A DNA stretch of 64,000 nt from Pyronema omphalodes (lineage: Eukaryota > Ascomycota > Pezizomycetes > Pezizales > Pyronemataceae): NCBI GenBank assembly GCA_024516155.1, contig JAJJXM010000017.1:62001-126000 (forward strand). The letters are read 5' to 3'. The translations under genes and the position numbers were made by a program. Below the pieces are notes generated by a model. It made no database searches. It saw nothing but the letters and a program-made list of their open reading frames with translations, and was not told the DNA's origin. Positions 13,101 through 23,402 of this stretch are shown here, in pieces; the first letter of the stretch is position 1; every line of letters begins with the position of its first letter.

Positions 13101-14309
13101 CTTGGTAACGAGTGATTCAAGATGTTCGCGATGCCTAATCATCAACCAGTTCTATTTCAAGATTTGGACCTTATAATCCATTTCCATAGAGTGGTACTTA
13201 TATCTTCATAATAAAAAATTGATTAATTCCCAATGTTTTGGATCTCTGGGAGAGATTTCAGACTTACCAGTACTCATAGCTAATTCCAACGTTACGAGAT
13301 AACTATACAGTTAACCACCTCTAGGATAATTGTACGCCTACCAGTATGGAAACCCCATGCTCATCCTCCACCTGATCCATCCTATCATGATGAGGGCAGT
13401 AACCATCCGTAGCTAGCGTCCAACCATCTCAGATAATGGCACCAGAGAGTACTTCTTTTCTCATGGAAAGAACATATGAGTGGTATGGGGCAGATCCGGT
13501 ATGTTACTATGTGGTACATCTATTTTCTTAGCTATTCAGCATGGTATTGTAGACTGGGAACGAGAGCTTACAGAATATAGGACTGCATATTGGATGATGA
13601 ATAGTTAGGCGATTGGAGTGTTGGACTCGGAGGTGGAGGATGGAACATGTTGTCGAGGATGTCGAGTAGGATGGTGCAGTCGTTACGGAAACGTCATATA
13701 ATCTGAGCGGCCAAGACAAGACTCCTCTCCCGCGCTAGAGTATCCCGGATACTTCAACCATCATTTTTGGCAGACCCTCAGTGTTGTTTCTCCTGTAACA
13801 TCGCTCTGAGTAGTATATATAATTATAACTTATGGTCAACACAAATCTCGGGTTCTGGTGATGAGACAATATTTTAATACCCAAGCTCTGTGCGTAACGA
13901 GTGAGATTGCGTGTATTGACAACATGTACCTGCTAATGCTCAGGAAAGGTATATTAACATGTAGCTACCCGCTGCCGCATGATAAAGCGGGAGTATCTAA
14001 TTTATATTCACTGATCAGCCGCTGACAAGTATTTCAGGGCATGTATGCTACACTGCTTAAATTGCCAGTTCCAACTCGCTCATTTTATTTCTAAAGATTC
14101 GCAGCCCACAAACTCATATATTGTGACAAAGGAAATACATCTACATAAATATAATGAAATTTTGTAAGGAAAGCAGCGCTAAGCCCGTACATGCATGAAA
14201 CAAATCGTTAATGAAGTGTAACTCATAAATCCGTGATGAAATATAGGAAAGATAAGTGTAGCCATGATCTAGGGTAGAAATAGGAAACTCGTGTACCATA
14301 ATAATATCT
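10184..14309. other. Gene-free stretch
   Basis: About 4.1 kb between the AAA gene and the charged orphan gene. Apart from the unconvincing ORF at 10739-11281 I see no gene. A 10-bp perfect inverted repeat (ATGCGCAGTG at 12590-12599 and its complement at 12634-12643) is the only structure noted. No tRNA, transposon ends or long tandem repeat was recognised. Confidence 0.45.
10739..11281 (+). CDS. Unsupported 180-codon ORF
   Basis: The longest open frame in this gene-free stretch. It matches no family I recognise, has no repeated or signal-like N-terminus and no obvious splice partners. It contains a hydrophobic run near its C-terminus (around residues 135-145) flanked by basic residues. It may be chance; it is listed because nothing else in 10.2-14.3 kb is as long. 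Confidence 0.12.
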   Translation: MCNQSHPNEATKLNIIPVPYIQHNVANVMVFYLQTIPHMISFVFPQYLTGGRPPRLQTVYFVSNRTERHRCGEVVDVEGGLGLHKAIFNGKDSLCLAANLLTLVLQRRFFHLARPMNIAADGNPTGRVELRIQAFWMTILFMLIGTQLSRRGNIGLRYLSEFCCGQGTQETTRVIWLWNE

Positions 14310-15065
14310 TCAAACCGGTGCTCCTCTCCAAAATCCCTTCTTCCTCCTCAGCCCAGGTCCCGGTGGAACCTGCTTCCGTTCGATATATTCATGCCTACTT
14401 TGCGCGTAACGATCCCTTCCATGATTCTCTGCCAAAAACTTCTCGAGATTCCTTTCCCGTTGTCTGCGCTCCCGACTCTCCCTAGGGCTCAGAAATAATG
14501 GTTCCGAGGTGCTATCTCCTAAGTAATATATGCTCTCCGGTTGGAAATGCACATGTGATTCGCTATGGCTTCGCTCGCGACGATGATGGGAACGGTGGTC
14601 GTGGTCATGTTTCCTGTCATCATATCGTCGATATTTTCTCTCATCCCGATCTCGGAGAACCCTGGGGTCTACTGTCGCACTAACATGATTCTCCTCCCTT
14701 CTGTAGTCCTTATATCGCTTCTTTGTATCTTTCTGTCTTGAAGTATAGCCGGAGAAAAATTCGGCAAAGGTTCTTGAGCGTTTGGTATTCTCTTTATCTT
14801 CATCGCGGTCGATTACTGAGGGAGTAAAATGAACACTTTTTGGTAGTTTTCGAGAGGACTTGTGGGATTTATGGTTGTGATGATGTGATGATGGTTCAAA
14901 GAAACTCCAGGTATTTCGGTGCTTCTTCTGTTTAAGCGAGGTTGATGGGCCAAATATGTCTGGCGAATACCAAACTGGGGGAGGTGGATACTGAGATCCG
15001 TAGATATAACTGTTATCGACATACACCGGGATAGGCTGCTTCTTTTTCGACTTTGAACGAAACAT
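14310..15065 (-). CDS. Hypothetical highly charged 251-aa protein
   Basis: A single-exon frame of 251 aa starting at the ATG at 15065 and ending at 14310. I recognise no domain. The N-terminus is basic (RSKSKKKQ), followed by a Tyr/Pro-rich segment (VDNSYIYGSQYPPPP) and a His-rich patch (HHHNHKSHKSSRK). The centre and C-terminus are dense in Arg, Asp, His and Glu, with RS/RE-like dipeptides, and the end is GLRRKKGFWRGAPV. Such composition is typical of disordered nuclear or RNA-associated proteins, but that is inference. The length of the open frame and its ordered composition shifts argue that it is a real gene. Neighbours are far away and give no functional hint. Confidence 0.6.
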   Translation of the reverse strand: MFRSKSKKKQPIPVYVDNSYIYGSQYPPPPVWYSPDIFGPSTSLKQKKHRNTWSFFEPSSHHHNHKSHKSSRKLPKSVHFTPSVIDRDEDKENTKRSRTFAEFFSGYTSRQKDTKKRYKDYRREENHVSATVDPRVLRDRDERKYRRYDDRKHDHDHRSHHRRERSHSESHVHFQPESIYYLGDSTSEPLFLSPRESRERRQRERNLEKFLAENHGRDRYAQSRHEYIERKQVPPGPGLRRKKGFWRGAPV

Positions 15066-16804
15066 GGAGGGCTAAAAATATTGGGGATGGGGAAAGTATG
15101 GTTCGGCGTAGATAATATGCATTTTTAATAGACAGATGACGTATGTAGGCCACCAGATGTCTCTAAGAAAATATAGTACAAAGAAGTACTGGTGCCTGGA
15201 AAAAAGAAAGAATATGTGTATGCGTCAGATAGTGTGTACCTCATATGGAAGACTCTTCCCAGAATCATGATGACGGAAACGAAGCCTCAGCAGCGTTTGT
15301 TTGATTATGCGGCGTAACTAAAGGCTCAGTCCATCACGATGTCAAATCCTCGCATGTTTTGCGGCAATACCAATACCATCTGACCATAATATATCGTAGA
15401 ATGAATGCCTAAGTCTTGAAACAAAGATCTTCTGATCCTGTCAAAGCCATGTTTAGTATCCAGAAATTTCCAAGAATGAGATCATCATACGTTCGTTTCC
15501 GCAGGAACACCCGTCGCGCAGGACTCATAACCTATGGGGCGTCGTAATATCCCAGTACTAGAAACAAGCATATGGATGGTTCATGAGATCTGTACAACGG
15601 ACGTGTGATCGCTTGATGCGTGGGTGGGTTGTCCGCGTGGTTCGCAAGCTCACATGGATTCTAAAATAGCACCTGGAATCACTCGCATTTTCTCGCCATA
15701 AGATATCAGAAAAATTTCAAAGTCATGGCACAATAGATGAACCATTTTAATTAAAGCGCGTTAAAGAAAATGGCAAAGTATATCGCTAGTTAGGCATCTC
15801 GGGAGCTTTATCTCAAGAAGTGGGTGTTGTACGGCATCGTGCGTAACGAGCTATGGGTTTCTTCTCGTGCGCATGGGAATGCAGCTAAGGGTGGGGGGGT
15901 TGGATAAAGTCATGGTCGCAGGGCTGAGTGGGGCTCAGGGTCACGATACTTCGTAAATGGCACGGAGAGAAACCCAGCCTCTTATGCTGAATCTTATAAA
16001 TCGCCATCGTTTTGAAATGAATCATTCATTCGAGATCTCAGGGAGTACTGCCTAAGTCCTATTTTTTTTATGTTTTTTTTAACAGTTAGCAGGCATACGA
16101 TTGTGTTTTTCGGAGGCCTCATAATACTGAAATATGCTTCATGAAACATACAGCCGAAGCTGAATAATATTGAGGAAATAATCCTGGAACTTACGTGAGC
16201 TCAACTCGATTTAGGCGAAACTGATGGCGCGACGGTAAAAATGCACCTAAATTACCAACTGTTTCTCAGTTGTTGCGCCGTACATACGGCAAGCTACCTT
16301 ATCAATCTGGATCATTTCTTCTCACCATGGTTAAACGTTGGAGGCGCAATAGGAGGGGCCTTTCTTTATCCGTTTGATACCCAAAACAAACAAAAGACGA
16401 GCTCATACAACCGTACATATACGTAATGTACCCTCATTCCTAAAATGCATGGTTACGGCGATCTATATATGCACACGTTTATCAGTTACTTGTTAAAACT
16501 TTCAGCGGGTACCAGCGCTGTGGTTGATGATCAACCAATGCATTAAAACATTCTATGTATGTATGTTCATCGCATTCATGGGGTGCAGATCGATGCACTA
16601 CGGTAAAGCGATGTGGGTTATGGCGTCACCGGCGAAGGAAATAATAAAGGTTTTTTTTCGAGGACGAAGCTGGCACATAAGAGGGTAAACAAAAGTATAA
16701 CGATAAGGTACAAAATTAACCACCCAGAAAGTAATTTTCATTATTCATCTTTTCCAGAGCGCCTGTTTTCAGACTGTCTGGCTGCATCCACAACCGATGG
16801 CCCC
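15066..16804. other. Intergenic stretch, no gene seen
   Basis: About 1.7 kb between the charged orphan gene and galactokinase. It should hold the promoter of the former and the 3' end of the latter. Only ORFs under 65 codons occur outside the overlap with galactokinase, and none is recognisable. Confidence 0.5.
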
Positions 16805-18391
16805 CTACACCTTTTCTGGCTGGACTCTAAACAGCACAGCGCCGGCACCTGGTTTACTCACTACAACAGCCTCCCTCAGCTGTTCCTCACTCAACTCCAT
16901 TTTACCGTAATACTCCTCCATCCATGCCTTTTTGATCGCTTCTGCCTTGTCGGCTGGTACAAGGTGCACGCTGCAGCCACCCCAGCCAGCTCCTGTCAAG
17001 CGACTTCCGTAGCTTCCGGCCTTTCTAGCCAAAGCACAGAGCTCATCAAGTTCCTCACATGAACAGTCATAAAGCTCCTTGCATGACTTTTGACTGTTAT
17101 TCATGAGCTCTCCGAGTTGTACCAAGACTTCTTTGGTGGGATTCTCATCCTCGGATGAGACAGCCAAGAGCTTGTACATCTTGACAACCCTGGCTGCCTC
17201 TTTATACACATGTAGTGCGCGAGGCTGGAGCTGGAATTTATCTGCCCGAATAGGGAAGCGAGTCATGTACTTCTGGACCAGGTCGTCTTCCGAAAGTTCC
17301 AAAATGTCCGCAATTTCCTTACGCGTGTATCCATCCTTATTCAAGATCATCTCGGCCATCTGAGAAATTTCGTCGAGCTTATTGTCCAGGGGCTCCTCAG
17401 AAGGGTTCTTTTCAAAATAAACGTCCATCAGACCCTTCAGTGTTGATCCAAGAGGTCCTGCATCTTCGGGTAGCGGGCCGAGCTGTAGCTTCTTCGCGAG
17501 AACCTCCGCGGCGAGTGTTGTCTCAACCACGCGGAGGTTATAGTGAATCGGCCCGGTAAGGTGCTTCTCAACAGTCTTGTACGTATTCGCAATCAAAAAC
17601 ACCGGCTCGGGATTCGTTTTCGGGAATGCAATCTGCGTCGCTGATAGCTCGGGATCGAAGGAGATAAAAGAGGCACTTCCTTCCAGTCCAAGAACCGATG
17701 CCGACTGGTCCATACCACCCGAGTTGACACCAACATATCTCTCAGATACGATAGCCAAACTGACAAGCTCCTTTTTGTCCACCGTGCTCACTCCCATGGA
17801 TACCATTCCCGCGAGAGCACTCGCACACACAAAGGCCGCCGAACTACTGAGACCACCACCTGAAGGCACGTTTCCATCCACAAGAATCTCCATTCCAGGG
17901 GGTTTCGTCGCACTATCGAGATCATTACGCCGTAGAAATTCCAATGCGCCTCTGTAACCAGCTTTGAAGTAGTTGCTCCACTCGAGCTGAGATGCGTCGA
18001 TTTCGAGATCACCGTCACCCATGGCAGGGACCGCAAATGAACGCTCCGGGAACTTCGATACTACATTTGCAAGCTTGATTGTGGAGTTCTCCGGAGTTAC
18101 ACGCACGGCGAGGAGGAGGTCTGATTCGGTGGCCATAGGGAGAACAGAGAAGAGCATGTAATCAATGTGCTACGACTATTAACTTTTGTGACTGAATGTG
18201 AAGGATGGATTCACCTCTCCAATAATGTTCACCCTTCCTGGTGCGCGCGAGATGAACTCGGCGGACTTTCCATATTTCTCTTCAAAGCGAGCAAGTAGAT
18301 GCTCCCATCTCTGCTTCTGGAGAGAATGTGATGCGGCGGGGTAGACTTCCTCGACGGAGCTGACTTCTGGTATAAACTCGGCAACATTCAT
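16805..18391 (-). CDS. GAL1: Galactokinase (GHMP kinase family)
   Basis: Phosphorylates galactose to galactose-1-phosphate, the first step of the cytosolic Leloir pathway. Two exons, 18391-18215 and 18169-16805, give 513 aa. The 45-nt intron (GTGAAT...CGTAG) falls inside the galactokinase signature, splitting RVNIIGE from HIDY, so both exons are required. The GHMP ATP-binding motif is PSGGGLSSSAAF, followed by GGMDQSASVLG and, near the C-terminus, the GHMP motif 3 TGAGWGGC. Length matches fungal GAL1 proteins. It lies next to, but is probably not part of, the quinate cluster; galactokinase is not a usual member. Saccharomyces has a non-enzymatic paralogue (Gal3) that lacks two residues of this region. 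The full SGGGLSSSAA motif here favours an active enzyme. Confidence 0.95.
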
Positions 18392-19475
18392 GATGGGCGC
18401 AGGAACTCCAGTAAAAGAATAAGCGATAGTAATAGGGTATCAGGCGTTGAAGAAAACAAAAACTCTGGCGGATTGAATCTTATGGTAATAGTGGAGGAGG
18501 AGGGGTAGATGGAGTAACCGGATAAATTACGAGCTTAGCATGTTATACGAAAGGTTGTCGCATCGCCGGTGTGCTGTTCAGGCGAGACGACCGCTGTTCA
18601 GCAGGACCGATGCGGGATGGCGTCATTGCTTCCTCCCCTTCTGGAAGCAGAGGATGCCACCGGTTAATTCCCCACACTAAGGATTGGAGGACTTCCCATC
18701 TTGTCGACAGGGATGCTAAACGTGTATGTCGAGGTTAGACCAACTTTTTTAGCGTCTTTTTTTTTGAAAAAAATCCACCCAAACTACTTTTCTAATGAGT
18801 CGCAAGGGTGGGGTACGTTCAGACGAAAAGGAAAACGTAACAGGTTTAGCTCAACGCAAAGACGCTATATCTGACGAACTAATTCGAATAGCGTCAAAAT
18901 AGTGTGTTGCTGGCTCCGATGCCGACGTGTCGGGTGCGGAGAACTCAACATTGCTGCAGCGAGAGCGGGCAGATCTGGTGATGTTAGCGACAGCACGCGA
19001 AGGTTGAAGATTCATCCGTCCATGCCAGCCTGCCCACAACAGGAACACAACCACCACCACAACGACCACAAAATATGAGAGAGCTATTGTAGGATTGACT
19101 CAATACTATATGAATATCACCAGAAAGCCCTCCATTTACAAGCAAGCATACCATTTTTACATTTTACAATTTCCGCTAAATTTATTGGAAAACTGAAAGA
19201 TGGGAACAGTTTCTCACCCAGATTTTAGGTCTTAGCGCGAGAGAAAATTTAGATATCCCTGTCCACAAGATGGGAAGTCCTCCATTATCTGGCTCATGGC
19301 TTGATTATTTCCAAGACGACACCAATCATGGCGAACTACAATTGTTTCTTGATGCGGTTATTCACGGTGACACTGACGACTTTGATGGAGAAAAAACAGG
19401 TCTTTCGAAAATCGCTGGAACATTTGCCACAAAAGAAATATAATCACGCGTTAAATACATTAGAACAATCCAAAT
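18392..19475. other. Intergenic: galactokinase promoter and 3' flank of the SnoaL-like gene
   Basis: About 1.1 kb. The part nearest 18392 should drive galactokinase. A 72-codon minus-strand ORF (19069-18851) begins with a run of valines encoded by a short trinucleotide repeat and is not credible as a gene. No RNA gene or repeat family is seen. Confidence 0.45.
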
Positions 19476-20281
19476 CTAGATATCAACCTCCTCACCCTCC
19501 AACCACTGCTTTGCCTGCCAGTACAACTTATCATGTTCCTTTCCAGTGACGGAATCCCCCTCGTTGCGGTGGCCAGGCATGTCAAGTTTGACCTTAATGT
19601 TACCCATGGTAGCCTCCTGGCAGTATGCAAGGTATCTGTATCCCTTGGGGAAACCCTTCAACTTCTCATCATCTAGCTGAGGGATCTTGCGAGGGTCAAC
19701 GGGGATAAGTTTGTCCTTCTCGTACCAGTGACGGACGAAGACAGCTCCCCACTTGTCACCGCGCTTCTCGAAGAGGAAGCAGAAACGACAGTCCGACTCT
19801 GCATCAACTTCACATCCATCAATAGTAAAACGCTGGGTGATGGTAGCCTTCATCTTTGTTACGGCACTACAGTAATTGATGAGCGAATTTCAACATTATG
19901 AATCAGGAGGAAATTTACCGGTTGCCCTGGATATCGGTGGTGGTTCCGTGGATACGGTGCATAATGAAAGCTCCACGGTCCATACCGCCCTGGGAGGCCG
20001 CAATGAAGTCGGCAATGGGGGTACGTCCGGTCCATGTGGTGTAAACAAAGGCATCAGGGTAATGGAAAATGGATTTGAAGTTTTCCCATTCACAGGCGTC
20101 GCTGTAGAAACATTAGTGAAAGCTTCATATATCCAATAATTTTGATAACCCACCGGTAGCATGGCCAACCCTCAGCTAGCTCACGGAGCTTGTATCTCTC
20201 AAGAGCAAGGTCATCAGGACCATTGTTGCGGATGGCATTCTCAGGACGAGAGCCAGCAGGAAGAGAGTGAAGATCGGGCAT
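19476..20281 (-). CDS. SnoaL-like (NTF2-fold) domain protein
   Basis: Three exons, 20281-20154, 20101-19919 and 19866-19476, give 233 aa. Both introns are about 52 nt with GTGGGT/GTAAAT donors and ACAG/GTAG acceptors; the reading frame is exact across them. The N-terminal half has the SnoaL-type pattern (a helix ending [18 protein letters not shown], then an aromatic strand [12 protein letters not shown] and [13 protein letters not shown]). The second half gives strands around [20 protein letters not shown] and a [13 protein letters not shown] core. Family members include polyketide cyclases, dehydratases and isomerases, and many fungal members are uncharacterised, so the reaction cannot be named. 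No signal peptide, so probably cytosolic. Proximity to the quinate genes may be chance. Confidence 0.7.
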
Positions 20282-20911
20282 GTTTTGAGTATATAATTGT
20301 TGGGTTTGGATATTGTTGAAAGAGAGATATTCTCTGTCTTTATTTATGTTTGTATATCGTCAAGGAGTTCGGTAGCGGTCGTGAGCTATGCCCGGCTATG
20401 ATAGCCGCGTCTCAGCCGTCCCCCCGTGGCATATTCCGGGAAAATTCTCAAGCGGTCGTAGGCTCATCCGGCGATTGAGTGACTTTGTCAGCATTAAAGT
20501 TGGACCGCATCGAATCTGATATCTGAGACCGGATCGACCCGGTGGGCTGTGAGGCTGGTGGTAGTCGTCGAAGGTTATGTGACAGGATGCACAATGCGGG
20601 GGCGGGGTGCTGAGCTTCCCCGGATTTCGGCGGTGATGGCCGGAATCGCTTCCGAGCATTGGGCCTCATACAGCCTTGTCAATAAGCTTCCGCCAAAATC
20701 CACTTTCAGTAAAATTTAGGTCTTTTTGTAGCTATAATGGTTCCAAACTATAATTTGCAAAATGTCACATCAATTGATATTGCGATAGTGTTCACGCGCG
20801 CGATGGGCAAACAGTTTGGTATCCTTCTAAACTTTTCAATTCCCAATGTATATATGTACAAGAATAAAACGCCCTATCCAAAAAGAAAATCAAATAATAC
20901 AGTAACGCCGT
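20282..20911. other. Intergenic: upstream region of the SnoaL-like gene
   Basis: About 630 bases between the SnoaL-like gene and the 3' end of the quinate dehydrogenase gene, both read on the minus strand. GC-rich from about 20380 to 20690. No gene, repeat or convincing regulator site recognised. Confidence 0.45.
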
Positions 20912-21898
20912 TTAGTGCTCCCACCGTCTCTTCAACTCCTCCTGAACAACAGCCATGGTGTGCTCCAACTTGAACTGGTCCAACTGTGCCTCTCTCCAGA
21001 GCATCTGCTGTGCAATTCCTTGGTGAACCATAGCCTCAACACCATCTACCAACTTCCATCCAGCAGCCTCAGCAAGCTTGTAGAGTGCAGTCACCGGCCT
21101 AGGGTGATAGCACATCTCCAACATGGCACCCTTCTCAGGGCGGTTGAAGAACTCCTCAGAGATGGCACGGCAAATGAGCTCACCCTCCTCCTTAGGAGGA
21201 AAGTCGGGGATAGTTCCAACAATCAACGCGGGAGTCTCCAATGCCTTTGCCTCCTCAACGCTTCCAATCCAGAGAAGCTCTCCAGGGAAACCAGCCTTCT
21301 TGAACTCCTCGATAACAGTGTCAACCTCAGACCGGACACGGTTGGTAAGGTAGATCTTAGATGCACCGAGCCACTTCCAGAGAGCGTAGACAGAGCTTCT
21401 GCAAGCACCACCTCCTCCAATAACAAGTCCAGGCTTTCCAGCAGACTTCTCGAGAATACCAGGGCAGTTCTGAAGGAAAGCTTCCCGAACTCCAATGCAG
21501 TCGGTGTTCGTGCCGATGTAGAGCTTCTCTTTGGTCTCGGGGTGCCGGCGGATGAAGACAGTGTTGATTGCTCCAATCATGCGTCCCTCCTCGGTAAGCT
21601 CATGAACCTCCTTCATGAAGTTGACCTTGTGGGGCATTGTAACAGCAGTTCCGATACAGTCGGGGGCCTTGAGGAGCTCAACGAAGGCAGGCTGGTCCAT
21701 GGATTCGTAGAGGCTGTAGTTCCATGGGATACCGTGATCGGCAAACAAGGTGTTGTGCAAAAGAGGGGCCATTGAGTGGGAGATGGGATTTCCGAATAAG
21801 TAGGTCTTGAGCTCCTGGGTGAGCTGGCCGTCGGCCACCATCGAGGTGCCGTGCTTGAAGGAAGCAGCAACGAAGTCGTTGTCATTTACGAAGGTCAT
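20912..21898 (-). CDS. qutB: Quinate/shikimate dehydrogenase (qutB/qa-3-like)
   Basis: Predicted to oxidise quinate to 3-dehydroquinate (and shikimate to 3-dehydroshikimate) with NAD+, the entry step of quinate use. The frame opens upstream to 22006, but the ATG at 21898 gives 328 aa, very close to fungal QutB/Qa-3 (about 320-330), so I chose it. The substrate-binding domain shows LFGNPISHSMAP, the catalytic lysine in TMPHK and the partner aspartate in GTNTDCIG. The dinucleotide fold carries GLVIGGGGACRSSVYAL. The C-terminus has VDGVEAMVHQGIAQ, the usual last helix. Single exon. It is at the cluster edge, transcribed away from the second dehydrogenase. Quinate versus shikimate preference cannot be read reliably from sequence. 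Confidence 0.85.
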   Translation of the reverse strand: MTFVNDNDFVAASFKHGTSMVADGQLTQELKTYLFGNPISHSMAPLLHNTLFADHGIPWNYSLYESMDQPAFVELLKAPDCIGTAVTMPHKVNFMKEVHELTEEGRMIGAINTVFIRRHPETKEKLYIGTNTDCIGVREAFLQNCPGILEKSAGKPGLVIGGGGACRSSVYALWKWLGASKIYLTNRVRSEVDTVIEEFKKAGFPGELLWIGSVEEAKALETPALIVGTIPDFPPKEEGELICRAISEEFFNRPEKGAMLEMCYHPRPVTALYKLAEAAGWKLVDGVEAMVHQGIAQQMLWREAQLDQFKLEHTMAVVQEELKRRWEH

Positions 21899-22540
21899 GG
21901 TTGCGGCGAGATTTGGAGGTTGAGGTAGAGGATAACAACCTGTGATGTGAACGAGCGACTGGCAAGATATAAAGACAAGGCTGTTGTGGCGAATGGCGAA
22001 GTTCAAGCTGGATTGCGAGGCTCCGAATTGCAGTGTAACGAATCTCCCACTGGTGGGACGGACGGACCGTCAAGCAAAAATTATTAGCCGATTCTGCGGG
22101 GTAGTCTAGCGCCGGTAACGACCTGCCCCATGCTGGGCAGATCGAGGAGGGATATCCAAACAGAGGCCGTCGAATGGGAAGCCATCATTCAACAAGATGA
22201 GTGGTCATTAGGTGGGCGGAAGTTGTGGGATGTGTCGACTATCATGGTAAGCAGTGAGAAATGGTGAACTGAGCTGATGCGTGTACTCCACAACATGCCA
22301 AGTCCAAGCTCATGCGCATGCCACGTGGATAGGGCTAGATTAGTTTAGCCAAGCGAGAAGTATTGTCATGAGCTTCACTAGAATCATTGAAGTTGAGAAA
22401 GTGTAAAAAGTTTATTTTAATCTGTTGTACTATCGGAAATAGCAAACCTAGCACTTAAATCCACTGTGGTCATAATAACGCTGACCTGCTTTTCTCCCTA
22501 TCCACATAAAAAAGATATGCTGGCTCCTTGGGAGCATCAA
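21899..22540. promoter_or_regulatory. Upstream region of the qutB-like gene
   Basis: About 640 bases upstream of the qutB-like start. GGATAAC just before the start resembles a half-site for the quinate activator, but the second half is missing. No other gene is seen before the decayed dehydrogenase fragment. Confidence 0.3.
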
Positions 22541-22887
22541 ACCGTCCAGTAACTTGTATCAAGCCATAACAAACGGCCTAGCAGTCATTTCAACAAGAAC
22601 TTTATTTTTGACCACGCCAAAAAGGCCAAACGGAATATCATCTTTCGGGAGGTTATCTCCAGGTATACATGCCGCGATAATTCTTGATCACGGGTGAAGC
22701 TTCTCTGGAAACTGACTATAACTTGAGTAATGGATAAATTCTAGCGTTAGACAGTCCTTCTTCAATTCTTCGGCTTTAGGGTGGGTCTGGCTGATGAAAC
22801 ATAATGCCTTGATATGGTGGCCCGACTCTTGTAATGCATACACAGCACGTCGTCCGGGAATTTCCCCCCAGGACCAATAACCGCCGC
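22541..22887 (-). pseudogene. Decayed shikimate dehydrogenase-type domain (QutR/AROM-like fragment)
   Basis: The minus strand encodes AAVIGPGG (from 22887) in one frame and, after a frameshift, RRAVYALQESGHHIKALCF in the next. Together these match the dinucleotide-binding turn of the dehydrogenase family (compare VIGAGGMARAAIYALQKIG in the repressor gene of this cluster). The same frame continues with KAEELKKDC, an in-frame TGA, then IIAACIPGDNLP (compare IIVSCIPAH in the repressor), KVLVEMTARP, a second TGA and YKLLDG. The frameshift plus two stops make it non-coding. No substrate-binding half was found. It is probably a remnant of a third dehydrogenase or repressor paralogue lying between the two intact dehydrogenase genes. 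Confidence 0.7.
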
Positions 22888-23276
22888 CCTAGCATCGAGC
22901 TTCAAAGTCTGCTAATTTACCTTGATACACGACTTTATTCCTAGCTAATTTGTATTGTATTAAACATGTTATTTGCTTCCATATTTCCCATACATACATA
23001 AACATTATTTACAGCACCTATCGGCTTGGTCACTTTACTTGCCGAATCTGGGTATTATTCAATCCGAGACTTGTGTGGGAAAGTAAAGGAAGCACTGTCG
23101 AATTTGTTTTGTTGTATAATCTCTCTGGCGTCATTACCTACCGAAATTGTTTCCTAGACATAATTTGTGAAAGTAGTCACACCACTTTCTCTTCAAGGAA
23201 GGACTCCATGTTACCTCTTCCTCTTTCAGCCTGGGTCCCACCGCAAATATGAAAACACATCACGCGGATATTAGAC

Positions 23277-23292
23277 GGCTAAGGTATTATCC
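23277..23292. promoter_or_regulatory. Candidate quinate-activator (QutA/QA-1F) binding palindrome
   Basis: GGCTAAGGTATTATCC lies 110 bases before the start of the second dehydrogenase gene. The consensus I recall for QA-1F is GGRTAARYRYTTATCC. Both outer half-sites (GG-TAA and TTATCC) fit, with the correct 16-bp spacing; 12 of 16 positions agree. Placement upstream of a cluster gene supports it, but the central bases do not fit. Confidence 0.4.
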
Positions 23293-23402
23293 GGCGGCTA
23301 TGTGTATATGGATAATCAGATCAAGTGTCAAATGATGACGTGTCTATTTTCACCATGAATATCACAGTGAACGCCCCCTAATTTTCTCAAACAAATCCCA
23401 CA

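Noticed and set aside
20915..21775. 286-codon plus-strand ORF
   Set aside because: It is fully antisense to the qutB-like gene, whose protein shows every expected family motif.
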